Shown here: piece by piece, positions 42,681-48,910 of the stretch
How the letters are laid out: each line of letters starts with the position of its first letter
How positions within the stretch are numbered: position 1 is the first letter of the stretch
Notes under the pieces: generated by a model
The model's input: only the letters and a program-made list of their open reading frames with translations
Database searches by the model: none
What the model was told of the DNA's origin: nothing
Origin: Helicobacteraceae bacterium
GTDB taxonomy: Bacteria; Campylobacterota; Campylobacteria; Campylobacterales; Sulfurimonadaceae
NCBI GenBank assembly: GCA_015488775.1
Contig: WFNF01000099.1
Coordinates: 1 to 48,910, forward strand
Length of the DNA stretch: 48,910 nucleotides
Direction: 5' to 3'
Program-made: the position numbers and the translations under genes

Positions 42681-44536
42681 TGACTGCAAAAGAGCTGAAC
42701 CAAACCATTGAAAAATTTTTCACTGATCATAAAGGTAAAGATTGTTTAACATTTGAAAGTTTAATTGAAATCTTTCCAAAACAACCTACTGCCGCACAAG
42801 TTAAAAATGTTGTAAAACTTGCTACAAAAAATAAAGTTTGTTTATTTACTTCATCTGAACAAGCCAAACTTTTAAATGAGCAAGAAGCAGCAGCAAGACG
42901 CGCTGCACAAAGAAAACTACTTGAAGATACAGAAAGTAGTGAGTTTGACATCTCAAAAGAGCATGAACTACTAGAGTGGTCAAGATCTGATTCACCAGTG
43001 AGAATGTACCTAAGAGAGATGGGTCAAATCCCACTTTTAACAAAAGAGGAAGAGATAGAGATATCTAAAAAAATCGAGGGTGGAGAGAGTATTATCCTTG
43101 ATGCTATCTGTTCTGTTGGTTACCTTATAGACTTTATTTTGGACTATAAAGAACCATTGATCAACAGAGAAAGGCGTGTTAAAGAGCTATTTAAAAGTTT
43201 TGATGATGAAAAAGAAGATAGTTCAGATACTGCACCTGAAAAAGAGGAAGTTGATAATAGCGAAAAAACTTTAGGTGCTAAAGATAAAAAAAGAGTTGAA
43301 AAAGTTGTTGCAAGCTTTAAAGCACTAGAAAAAGCTAAAAAAGACTGGATGAAATCTTTAGAAAAAGATGCTCCTGAAGTTAAAGAGGGTGAACTAACAG
43401 AAGAGTATGTAACTTACTTTTTAGCTGTTTCATTTAAAAAATCTATATTAAAAGAGAAACTTTTAGATCTTGGACCAACTTCAAAGCTTATTAATGAACT
43501 TGTTAAATCTATGGAAACTTCACTTAAAAGTGATGATGGTTTTGATAAAGAGCTTAAAAGATTAGAATATAAGCTACCTCTTTTTAATGATACATTAAAG
43601 AAAAACCATATATCTATAGTTGAACAAATCACAGAACTAACAAAAGAAGACATAGCAGCTTTAGTTCCTGAAGCGACTATGGTAAGTACTTATGTTGAGA
43701 TAAAAAAACTTATCCAAACTCAAGAAGCTTCTAAAGGTGGATTTGATATGGATCCAGAAAAGCTTTTAGACATCTTAGAACAGATTAAACGTGGTAAAGC
43801 TATATCTGAAGTTTCAAAAACTAGAATGGCAAAATCTAACCTTAGACTAGTTGTATCTATTGCAAAAAGATATACAAACAGAGGTCTTCCTTTCCTTGAT
43901 CTTATTCAAGAGGGTAACATCGGTCTTATGAAAGCTGTTGATAAGTTTGAATATAAAAAAGGTTACAAATTTTCAACTTATGCTACTTGGTGGATTAGAC
44001 AAGCTATATCAAGAGCTATTGCTGATCAGGCTAGAACTATTCGTATACCTATACATATGATTGAGACTATTAACCGTATCAATAAAATTATGAGAAAATA
44101 CCTGCAAGAAAATGGTAAAGAGCCAGATGTAGATACAATTGCATTAGAGGTTGGATTAAGTGTTGAAAAAGTTAAAAATGTTATTAAAATAACAAAAGAA
44201 CCTATCTCACTTGAAGCACCTATTGGTAATGAAGAAGATGGTAGATTTGGTGACTTTATTGAAGATAAATCATCTTTATCTCCTTCAGATTCAATTTTAA
44301 AAGATGACCTTAGAGGACAAATTGAAGGCGTTTTAGAGCAGTTAAACGAAAGAGAAAAAGCTGTTATAAAAATGCGTTTTGGAATTATGGATGATGAGAG
44401 TGATAGAACTCTTGAAGAGATTGGTAAAGAGTTAAGTGTTACTCGCGAGCGTGTAAGACAGATAGAGTCTTCGGCAATTAAAAAGCTTAAGCATCCTAAA
44501 GTTGGTAGAAAACTAAAGAACTACATAGAAGAGTAA
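42680..44536 (+). CDS. rpoD: RNA polymerase primary sigma factor (sigma70)
   Basis: 618 residues, starting at GTG with GGAG (42671-42674) 5 bases upstream; no in-frame alternative exists before a stop at 42644. Region 1.1 (about 1-70), region 1.2 [20 protein letters not shown] (about 110-129), a long non-conserved insert (about 150-330), then region 2 ([40 protein letters not shown]), region 3 and region 4.2 [19 protein letters not shown]. Core-binding and -10/-35 recognition elements are intact. A companion gene of unknown role follows after 5 bases. Confidence 0.98.
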   Translation: MTAKELNQTIEKFFTDHKGKDCLTFESLIEIFPKQPTAAQVKNVVKLATKNKVCLFTSSEQAKLLNEQEAAARRAAQRKLLEDTESSEFDISKEHELLEWSRSDSPVRMYLREMGQIPLLTKEEEIEISKKIEGGESIILDAICSVGYLIDFILDYKEPLINRERRVKELFKSFDDEKEDSSDTAPEKEEVDNSEKTLGAKDKKRVEKVVASFKALEKAKKDWMKSLEKDAPEVKEGELTEEYVTYFLAVSFKKSILKEKLLDLGPTSKLINELVKSMETSLKSDDGFDKELKRLEYKLPLFNDTLKKNHISIVEQITELTKEDIAALVPEATMVSTYVEIKKLIQTQEASKGGFDMDPEKLLDILEQIKRGKAISEVSKTRMAKSNLRLVVSIAKRYTNRGLPFLDLIQEGNIGLMKAVDKFEYKKGYKFSTYATWWIRQAISRAIADQARTIRIPIHMIETINRINKIMRKYLQENGKEPDVDTIALEVGLSVEKVKNVIKITKEPISLEAPIGNEEDGRFGDFIEDKSSLSPSDSILKDDLRGQIEGVLEQLNEREKAVIKMRFGIMDDESDRTLEEIGKELSVTRERVRQIESSAIKKLKHPKVGRKLKNYIEE

Positions 44537-44541
44537 TCTAT

Positions 44542-45228
44542 ATGACATTTTCACAGCAGTGGGTTGAAAACGATTTCAACCCCTACTTTCTTTTTAGCTC
44601 TGAAGGAAAGATAATCACCCTAAATACAGAAGCTCAATTTTTACTAGCTAGTGTTGACTCCTCAACTATTTTTGAACTTGCTTCATCTTACGCCACATCT
44701 TCATTTGGTTTTAAAACAACTTTTTTTGATTTAGATTTTGATAATAATAAATTTTTTGGCATCATGGTAGGTTATGAAAATGAAGATGAGATAGGTATAA
44801 AACTTTATCAAAAACCTAGGATTAAGTTTAAAGAGCCTAGCTTAGATGGTGAACTTGTAAATATATACACCATATTGGACTTATGTATAAGTTCAAACTC
44901 AATAGGAAACTCTTTAAACATAAAAAAAGATTTTGATCCAACTTTCCCAGATGTTAGAGTCAATATAGAAACTATAATCAAACTTATAAATAAATCTTTT
45001 GAAACTGTTATAGAAAAGTCAAAAGACATAACACTAAAACTATATATCAAAACTGGTGAACACATAAGATTTGATGATAAAAAGTACTCTATCTTTACTA
45101 TAGAGATATGTTCAAACTGTAAAGAGTTGGACTTTAGTTTAGTTTCTGAAGTTGCTGGGCTTGATGGAATTTATTGTGAAGATAGTTCAAGTTCTATAAA
45201 AATCAATCTACCTATGATTATGAGCTAA
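44542..45228 (+). CDS. unknown protein, PAS-like plus kinase-ATPase-like
   Basis: 228 residues, no signal peptide. The N-terminus (about 12-70; PYFLFSSEGKIITLNTEAQF) reads like a PAS domain core. The second half (about 135-225) resembles a histidine-kinase ATP-binding fold: VRVNIETIIKLINKSFETVI stands where an N box would be, but the catalytic Asn, the phospho-acceptor His and the glycine boxes are not evident. So it is perhaps a degenerate signalling protein. It follows rpoD by 5 bases and must share its transcript; its last 11 bases overlap the convergent membrane protein gene. Confidence 0.55.
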   Translation: MTFSQQWVENDFNPYFLFSSEGKIITLNTEAQFLLASVDSSTIFELASSYATSSFGFKTTFFDLDFDNNKFFGIMVGYENEDEIGIKLYQKPRIKFKEPSLDGELVNIYTILDLCISSNSIGNSLNIKKDFDPTFPDVRVNIETIIKLINKSFETVIEKSKDITLKLYIKTGEHIRFDDKKYSIFTIEICSNCKELDFSLVSEVAGLDGIYCEDSSSSIKINLPMIMS

Positions 45229-45724
45229 AAACCTCTTTTGAGGTTTTAAAAGCTACAAATATACCAATACCTAAACCAATTAAATAAGCAAATATACTAA
45301 GATACTCATTGTTTTTTAAACCTATAAAACCTACCACTAAAAAAACATAAGGAACTACTCTATATACAGAGATAAGTGCTGGTGAGCTTTTGTAAACATT
45401 ATTTATAGTATTTGTATTTTTAAGTTTTTTTCTCTCATTTTTAATAACCTCTTGTAAATCAAGATCTTTAGAATCCTCAACAATTTCACTCTCATCATAT
45501 AAATCATATGGATCATCTATTTTATCTACTTCATCTTGTTCTAACATCTCATACTCTGCTGATCTCTTTTTAACTAATTGCGAGTATGAGTATGAGCTTC
45601 CTAGAAGTATAAAAAAAGACGATAAAAAAGCTATCTCAAGAGAGAGATAAACCTTAAAAGATAAAAAAAGAGCAAATATAAATATAACTTGAACTAGAAA
45701 AAATAGTTTAATAGCTTTTACCAT
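45218..45724 (-). CDS. hypothetical four-helix membrane protein
   Basis: 168 residues from the ATG at 45724, where GAGGA stands 5 bases upstream; the frame is open for 44 more codons but those overlap the atpI-like gene and read as non-coding. Helices at about 4-22 (KLFFLVQVIFIFALFLSF), 25-43 (LSLEIAFLSSFFILLGSS), 121-140 (RVVPYVFLVVGFIGL) and 143-162 (YLSIFAYLIGLGIGIFVAF), with an acidic middle (DKIDDPYDLYDESEIVED). It overlaps the atpI-like gene by 17 bases, so a role with ATP synthase assembly is possible but unproven. Confidence 0.6.
   Translation of the reverse strand: MVKAIKLFFLVQVIFIFALFLSFKVYLSLEIAFLSSFFILLGSSYSYSQLVKKRSAEYEMLEQDEVDKIDDPYDLYDESEIVEDSKDLDLQEVIKNERKKLKNTNTINNVYKSSPALISVYRVVPYVFLVVGFIGLKNNEYLSIFAYLIGLGIGIFVAFKTSKEVFSS
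45228..45247. terminator. bidirectional terminator between convergent genes
   Basis: AAAACCTC (45228-45235), TTTT, GAGGTTTT (45240-45247): an 8-base stem, with A and T runs on both sides so that either strand ends in a U-rich arm. It sits directly after the plus-strand stop and within the last codons of the minus-strand gene. Confidence 0.7.
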
Positions 45725-46034
45725 TATAATCCTCATCTTCGTCATCATCTTCAAGTTGTTTTTGTATTTTATATCTCGGGTTTTCAGCCAATTTTTCAAA
45801 CTCTTTATATTGTTTAGAGTAAGCTTTATAAACATTAAGCACGGCAGCTGAAACACCTATAAACACACCTATCCAAAGAGTCCAAGCAAGTCCTGTTAAA
45901 GACTTAAGTCCAAGACCAATACCAACACCAATAAGTGTAGCAACTACAATTGACACACCTAAAGATAAGTCATTTGCGCCTTCTATAATAGGTTTAATTC
46001 TCGGTTTTTTTTCCTCTTGAATCTCATCAGACAT
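45708..46034 (-). CDS. AtpZ/AtpI-family ATP synthase assembly protein
   Basis: 108 residues. Two membrane helices, SLGVSIVVATLIGVGIGLGL (about 24-43) and LAWTLWIGVFIGVSAAVLNVY (about 48-68), joined by a short turn, with an acidic tail (EDDDEDED). This is the layout of AtpZ/AtpI, which help assemble the c-ring of F-type ATP synthase; the two-helix form with an N-terminal charged stretch is AtpZ-like. No other atp gene is nearby. The ATG overlaps the hemL stop (TAATG). Confidence 0.75.
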   Translation of the reverse strand: MSDEIQEEKKPRIKPIIEGANDLSLGVSIVVATLIGVGIGLGLKSLTGLAWTLWIGVFIGVSAAVLNVYKAYSKQYKEFEKLAENPRYKIQKQLEDDDEDEDYNGKSY

Positions 46035-47320
46035 TATTTTATAGCCTTAAAAACTTTTTTAGATGCTTCTATAGTATCTTCTATCATCTGATCAGTTGTT
46101 CTTGTTGATATAAAACCTGTCTCATAACCTGAACATGCAAAGTAAAAACCTGCATCTAACATAGCAGCATGAAATAAAGCAAAAAGTTTGTGATCAGCTT
46201 TTGCAGCATCTTCAAAGTTTTTAACCCCGTTTTTACTAAAGAAAAAGCCAAACATTGAACCTCTAACATCAACAACCATATCTATACCATTTTCACAAGC
46301 AGCATCTTTCATGCCATTTACCAAACGAGTAGCTCTGTCTTCTAGTATTTTATATATATTAGAATTTTTCTTTAGTTTTGTTAACGCAGTGTAACCAGCA
46401 GTCATCGCTATAGGATTGCCACTAAGAGTACCCGCTTGATAAACAGGACCCTCTGGAGACAATGAAGCCATAATCTCTTTTTTACCACCAAAAGCACCAA
46501 CAGGCATACCACCACCTATAACTTTACCAAGAGTAACCAAGTCTGGAGTAACGCCAGTTATAGACTCAGCACCTCTAAGAGTTGCTCTAAAACCACTCAT
46601 AACTTCATCAAATATAAGTAATGCACCATTTTTAGTACATAAATCTCTTAATTCGTGTAAAAACTCTTTATCCGCTGGAACTAAACCCATATTTCCAGCT
46701 ATTGGCTCTATGATCACACAAGCTATATCTTTAGAGTTCTCAAAACATTTTTTTACAGACTCTATAGAGTTGTAAATTGCTAGAAGTGTATGTTTTGTAA
46801 AGTCTGCTGGAACACCAGGTGAGCTTGGATTTCCAAAAGTTGCAAGACCAGAACCAGCTTGAACTAGTAAAGAATCAGAGTGACCATGGTAACATCCTTC
46901 AAACTTAACTATATCATCACGACCAGTAAAACCACGAGCAAGTCTTATAGCACTCATCACAGCTTCAGTTCCACTACTTACAAAACGAACTTTCTCTACA
47001 CTATCAAAGATATCTGTAACCTCATGTGCTAAGGCAGTTTCTATTTGTGTTGGAGCACCAAAACTAAGACCATGTTTAACAGCATCTATAACTGCATTTT
47101 CTATATCTTCATCTCTATGACCAAAGATAAGTGGACCCCAACTTTGAACATAATCAACATATTTATTTCCATCAATATCTTTTATGTACGCACCATCAGC
47201 TTCTTCAATAAATCTTGGTATCCCACCTACTGAGCTAAATGCTCTAACAGGAGAGTTTACACCACCAGGAATAAGTTCCTTTGCTTCATTAAATGCGTCA
47301 ATTGATTTTAAATTTGTCAT
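46034..47320 (-). CDS. hemL: glutamate-1-semialdehyde 2,1-aminomutase
   Basis: 428 residues; PLP enzyme that makes 5-aminolevulinate for haem. [16 protein letters not shown] at the N-terminus is diagnostic; [48 protein letters not shown] and the cofactor lysine in [19 protein letters not shown], then [14 protein letters not shown], complete the set. A strong demand for haem fits the cytochrome at 18672. AGGA precedes the ATG. It shares a compact divergent promoter region with tonB. Confidence 0.98.
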   Translation of the reverse strand: MTNLKSIDAFNEAKELIPGGVNSPVRAFSSVGGIPRFIEEADGAYIKDIDGNKYVDYVQSWGPLIFGHRDEDIENAVIDAVKHGLSFGAPTQIETALAHEVTDIFDSVEKVRFVSSGTEAVMSAIRLARGFTGRDDIVKFEGCYHGHSDSLLVQAGSGLATFGNPSSPGVPADFTKHTLLAIYNSIESVKKCFENSKDIACVIIEPIAGNMGLVPADKEFLHELRDLCTKNGALLIFDEVMSGFRATLRGAESITGVTPDLVTLGKVIGGGMPVGAFGGKKEIMASLSPEGPVYQAGTLSGNPIAMTAGYTALTKLKKNSNIYKILEDRATRLVNGMKDAACENGIDMVVDVRGSMFGFFFSKNGVKNFEDAAKADHKLFALFHAAMLDAGFYFACSGYETGFISTRTTDQMIEDTIEASKKVFKAIK

Positions 47321-47343
47321 GATTGTCCTAAATATTTTTTGAA

Positions 47344-47365
47344 ATTATATCCTTTTAGATATAAT
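47344..47365. promoter_or_regulatory. back-to-back -10 elements of hemL and tonB forming a dyad
   Basis: Minus-strand TATAAT (47349 to 47344) for hemL and plus-strand TATAAT (47360-47365) for tonB lie within an inverted repeat, ATTATATC, six bases, GATATAAT. The two RNA polymerase footprints would overlap. Confidence 0.55.
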
Positions 47366-47402
47366 ATAGTCTTTATACCATTTCAGGAAACCAATTAACT
47401 AT

Positions 47403-48284
47403 ATGTCTCGTTCATTTACAGCTTTTTTAATCACCTTTTTATTATATATTGTACTTTTACTTTTAACTATTTTAGCTCTGCAAAATAATGTTTTTGAGTC
47501 TAAAAAAAGTGCCCCTAAAGAGGAAAGACGTATGAAAGTGTCTTTAAAAGAGAAGCCAAAAGCTAAAAAAGATGCTATAGTTAAAAATCAAACTCACACT
47601 AAAAAAGCAAAACCACTTCCTAAGGGTAAACAGCTAAAAAAATTAACTAAAAAACCAAATATCAAAGTTCCAAAAAAAGTACAAACACAAAAGCCAAATC
47701 AAACAAAACCTAAAATAAATAAAAAACCCATAAAAACAAAGCCAAAGGTTGAAAAGTTACCTCCAGCTAAACCTTTTATACCTCTTGAGTCTAAAAAAGA
47801 TGATAAAAATACAACTAAGCTTGCAAAGAAAAAAGAGCACTCTGAGCTTTACTCATTTTTAAGTAAAGAAGATCCAAAACAAAAAAAGAGCGAAGAGAAA
47901 CAATCATACTCCAAACGTACAAGTAAAATAAATCAAGATATTAAAGAGTTATATGGTGATGAGTTTGGGAAACTAAGTGCGGGTGAACAAAAATACATAA
48001 TTGACAATCAAGAGATTATGAGAAGAATCACACAAGAGGTACTTAACCGTGTTGGACGTGTAAATGTACCAAGAAACTTAAGGGTAAATGAGGAAAATGT
48101 TATAGAGTTCTATCTTTACCCCAATGGAGACATCTCAGATATCCACTACATAAAACGTTCAGGTTTTTATATCTTAGATGACACAACAAAAGAGACCATA
48201 GAGTACGCCTACGCTAAATACCCAAGACCAGAACAAAAAACTAAGATAAGATACAAGGTTGGTTACTACCTAAGAGGTTATTAA
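47403..48284 (+). CDS. TonB-family energy transducer
   Basis: 293 residues. One N-terminal signal anchor (AFLITFLLYIVLLLLTILAL, about 7-26) leads into a very Lys/Pro-rich periplasm-spanning rod (about 35-150; KPKAKKDAIV, KPNIKVPKKV, TKPKINKKPI), then a spacer and a C-terminal TonB fold (about 215-293): VPRNLRVNEENVIEFYLYPN, GDISDIHYIKRSGFYILDD and ending YKVGYYLRGY. It should couple ExbB-ExbD to outer membrane receptors; TolA is an alternative given the generic rod. No Shine-Dalgarno close to the ATG. Confidence 0.88.
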   Translation: MSRSFTAFLITFLLYIVLLLLTILALQNNVFESKKSAPKEERRMKVSLKEKPKAKKDAIVKNQTHTKKAKPLPKGKQLKKLTKKPNIKVPKKVQTQKPNQTKPKINKKPIKTKPKVEKLPPAKPFIPLESKKDDKNTTKLAKKKEHSELYSFLSKEDPKQKKSEEKQSYSKRTSKINQDIKELYGDEFGKLSAGEQKYIIDNQEIMRRITQEVLNRVGRVNVPRNLRVNEENVIEFYLYPNGDISDIHYIKRSGFYILDDTTKETIEYAYAKYPRPEQKTKIRYKVGYYLRGY

Positions 48285-48306
48285 CAATTTTATAAGAAGG
48301 AAAAAC

Positions 48307-48621
48307 ATGTCAGTTTTAGTAGAGTTTAGTATGTTCCCAACAGATAGAGGTGAAAGCAAAAGCGAGTTTGTTGCTAGAGTTTTAGATGTAATAGATAATT
48401 CTAATCACACCTACCAACTTACACCTATGGGGACGATTTTAGAAACAGACACCATAGATGAAGCCTTAAAAGTTATAGGAGATTGTTATAAAGTACTAGA
48501 GATAGACTGCAACAGAGTATCAAGTTTTATAAAGTTTGATATTAGAAAAAGTACATCTTCAAGACTAGATAGTAAAATTTCCTCAGTCGAAAAAAAGCTT
48601 GGACGCAAACTAAAATCTTAA
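48307..48621 (+). CDS. MTH1187/YqgV-family thiamine-binding-type protein
   Basis: 104 residues. The small ferredoxin-like fold is seen in SVLVEFSMFPTDRGESKSEF at the start, NHTYQLTPMGTILETDTIDE in the middle and the C-terminal VSSFIKFDIRKSTS. Family members bind thiamine or related pyrimidines and form tetramers; their cellular role is unsettled. AAGGA precedes the ATG, 22 bases after tonB. Confidence 0.9.
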   Translation: MSVLVEFSMFPTDRGESKSEFVARVLDVIDNSNHTYQLTPMGTILETDTIDEALKVIGDCYKVLEIDCNRVSSFIKFDIRKSTSSRLDSKISSVEKKLGRKLKS

Positions 48622-48628
48622 AATACAC

Positions 48629-48654
48629 CTTTTGATTTTAATTAGTTTCAAAAG
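48629..48654 (+). terminator. weak hairpin after the thiamine-binding-type gene
   Basis: CTTTTGA (48629-48635) pairs with TCAAAAG (48648-48654) over a 12-base loop. No U-tract follows, so a terminator role is only possible. Confidence 0.3.
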
Positions 48655-48684
48655 AAATTAAACTCCCACTTCCATAACCACTCA

Positions 48685-48704
48685 GGAGGTGGGACTTCAG
48701 TCCC
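48685..48704 (+). repeat. REP-like element, copy 1
   Basis: GGAGGT followed by the hairpin GGGACT-TC-AGTCCC (48691-48704). A GGAG tetranucleotide 5' of a short imperfect palindrome is the form of REPs handled by REP-associated tyrosine transposases (RAYTs). Confidence 0.65.
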
Positions 48705-48732
48705 GCTTTTAAAACAACTCCAAAGCACTTGC

Positions 48733-48752
48733 GAGGCTGAAGCCTCACCTCC
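48733..48752 (-). repeat. REP-like element, copy 2, inverted
   Basis: On the minus strand this reads GGAGGT followed by GAGGCT-TC-AGCCTC. It matches copy 1 in 16 of 20 bases, and the four differences form two compensated base pairs of the stem. The two copies face each other across 28 bases, as in BIME-type REP pairs. Confidence 0.65.
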
Positions 48753-48793
48753 AAAAAGATAGGTAAATCCGATGAGATTTAGGCTCAAAAATT

Positions 48794-48820
48794 GCTTATT
48801 GACTTTAAAAAGTCAAAAGC
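48794..48820 (+). repeat. hairpin directly before the transposase start
   Basis: GCTT, a bulged A, TTGACTTT, loop AA, AAAGTCAA, AAGC: a 12-pair stem with one bulge ending at the base before the ATG at 48821. It could lower translation of the transposase or be part of the element's end. Confidence 0.4.
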
Positions 48821-48910
48821 ATGAAACTAAAACAGAAAAAGCTACTCTTAGAAGAGCTAAAAACAGTAAAAGATTTTAGAGTAGATAAACATAAGATACT
48901 CTATCCACTA
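48821..48910 (+). CDS. ISAs1/H-repeat-type transposase, N-terminal fragment
   Basis: Thirty codons to the window end, not yet closed. The peptide MKLKQKKLLLEELKTVKDFR followed by Val-Asp-Lys-His-Lys-Ile-Leu-Tyr-Pro-Leu has the form of the N-terminal domain that precedes the DDE domain in ISAs1-family and H-repeat-associated transposases (a short helix, then a D-x-R and an H or K before Y-P-L). No clear Shine-Dalgarno. Too short for certainty; the catalytic part, if present, lies outside the window. Confidence 0.5.
   Translation, partial: MKLKQKKLLLEELKTVKDFRVDKHKILYPL

Noticed and set aside
42846-43653. Minus-strand frames inside rpoD
   Set aside because: They lie within conserved sigma70 coding sequence and have no start signals.
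45725-45856. Longer start for the four-helix membrane protein, 44 codons upstream
   Set aside because: The extension overlaps the atpI-like gene, is basic and compositionally odd, and the ATG at 45724 has a GAGGA at good spacing.
48821-48910. A REP-associated tyrosine transposase beside the REP pair
   Set aside because: The visible 30 residues lack the RAYT N-terminal pattern and look like an ISAs1-type N-terminus, so the RAYT, if any, is elsewhere.
1-48910. CRISPR arrays, tRNA or rRNA genes, riboswitches, prophage genes
   Set aside because: No regularly spaced repeats, cloverleaf or rRNA-like stretches and no phage structural genes were seen; the intergenic gaps are too short for most of these.

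Overview
The window is a low-GC stretch of a Campylobacterota (epsilonproteobacterial) chromosome, most like a free-living Sulfurimonas-type organism. The grounds are the futalosine menaquinone enzyme MqnC, an ArsS-type sensor kinase beside an OmpR-type regulator, an Aer/CetB-type PAS protein, a sigma54 promoter of the TTGGAACR-N4-TTGCTT kind in front of flgF-flgG, and a dodecaheme cytochrome. Genus is an inference; there is no rRNA or tRNA here to fix it. Genes are packed tightly, often with TAATG or ATGA overlaps, and no gene-free stretch exceeds about 235 bases.

Bases 1-12755 are the accessory part. A cut class II aldolase gene, a small membrane protein and a FadL-type porin are followed by a run of five same-strand genes: a 1086-residue Ig-like lipoprotein, a second Ig-like/propeller lipoprotein, a TPR plus beta-barrel outer membrane protein, a FecR-domain protein and a CHASE2 class III adenylate cyclase. 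A convergent GGDEF/EAL c-di-GMP protein abuts the cyclase with no spacer. I read this as a surface lipoprotein display and cyclic nucleotide signalling locus; it is the best candidate here for an undescribed system.

Bases 12758-27871 are minus-strand housekeeping operons: algC-like/pyrC/exbB/exbD/EAL (starting at 15996) and a long series, bioA, ferritin-like DUF455, DegT aminotransferase, lpxK, argB, kdsA, ribH, nusB, 12-heme cytochrome, mqnC, inactive-looking M16 peptidase homologue, small protein. LpxK, KdsA and the sugar aminotransferase all serve the cell envelope; MqnC and the cytochrome both concern quinone-linked respiration.

Bases 28103-33817 (plus strand) hold ppiD-like, ftsA, ftsZ, a J-domain protein, an alpha/beta hydrolase and a PAS energy-taxis protein. 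Bases 33821-42498 (mostly minus) hold DUF4149, prmC, an M48 protease, an ArsRS-like two-component system, a 5'-nucleotidase/SoxB-like lipoprotein and flgG-flgF. Bases 42680-48621 hold rpoD and a PAS/kinase-like companion, then hemL-atpI-membrane protein on minus and tonB plus a thiamine-binding-type protein on plus.

The last 225 bases change character: an inverted pair of REP-like hairpins with covarying stems, then the first 30 codons of what looks like an ISAs1/H-repeat type transposase, cut by the window end.
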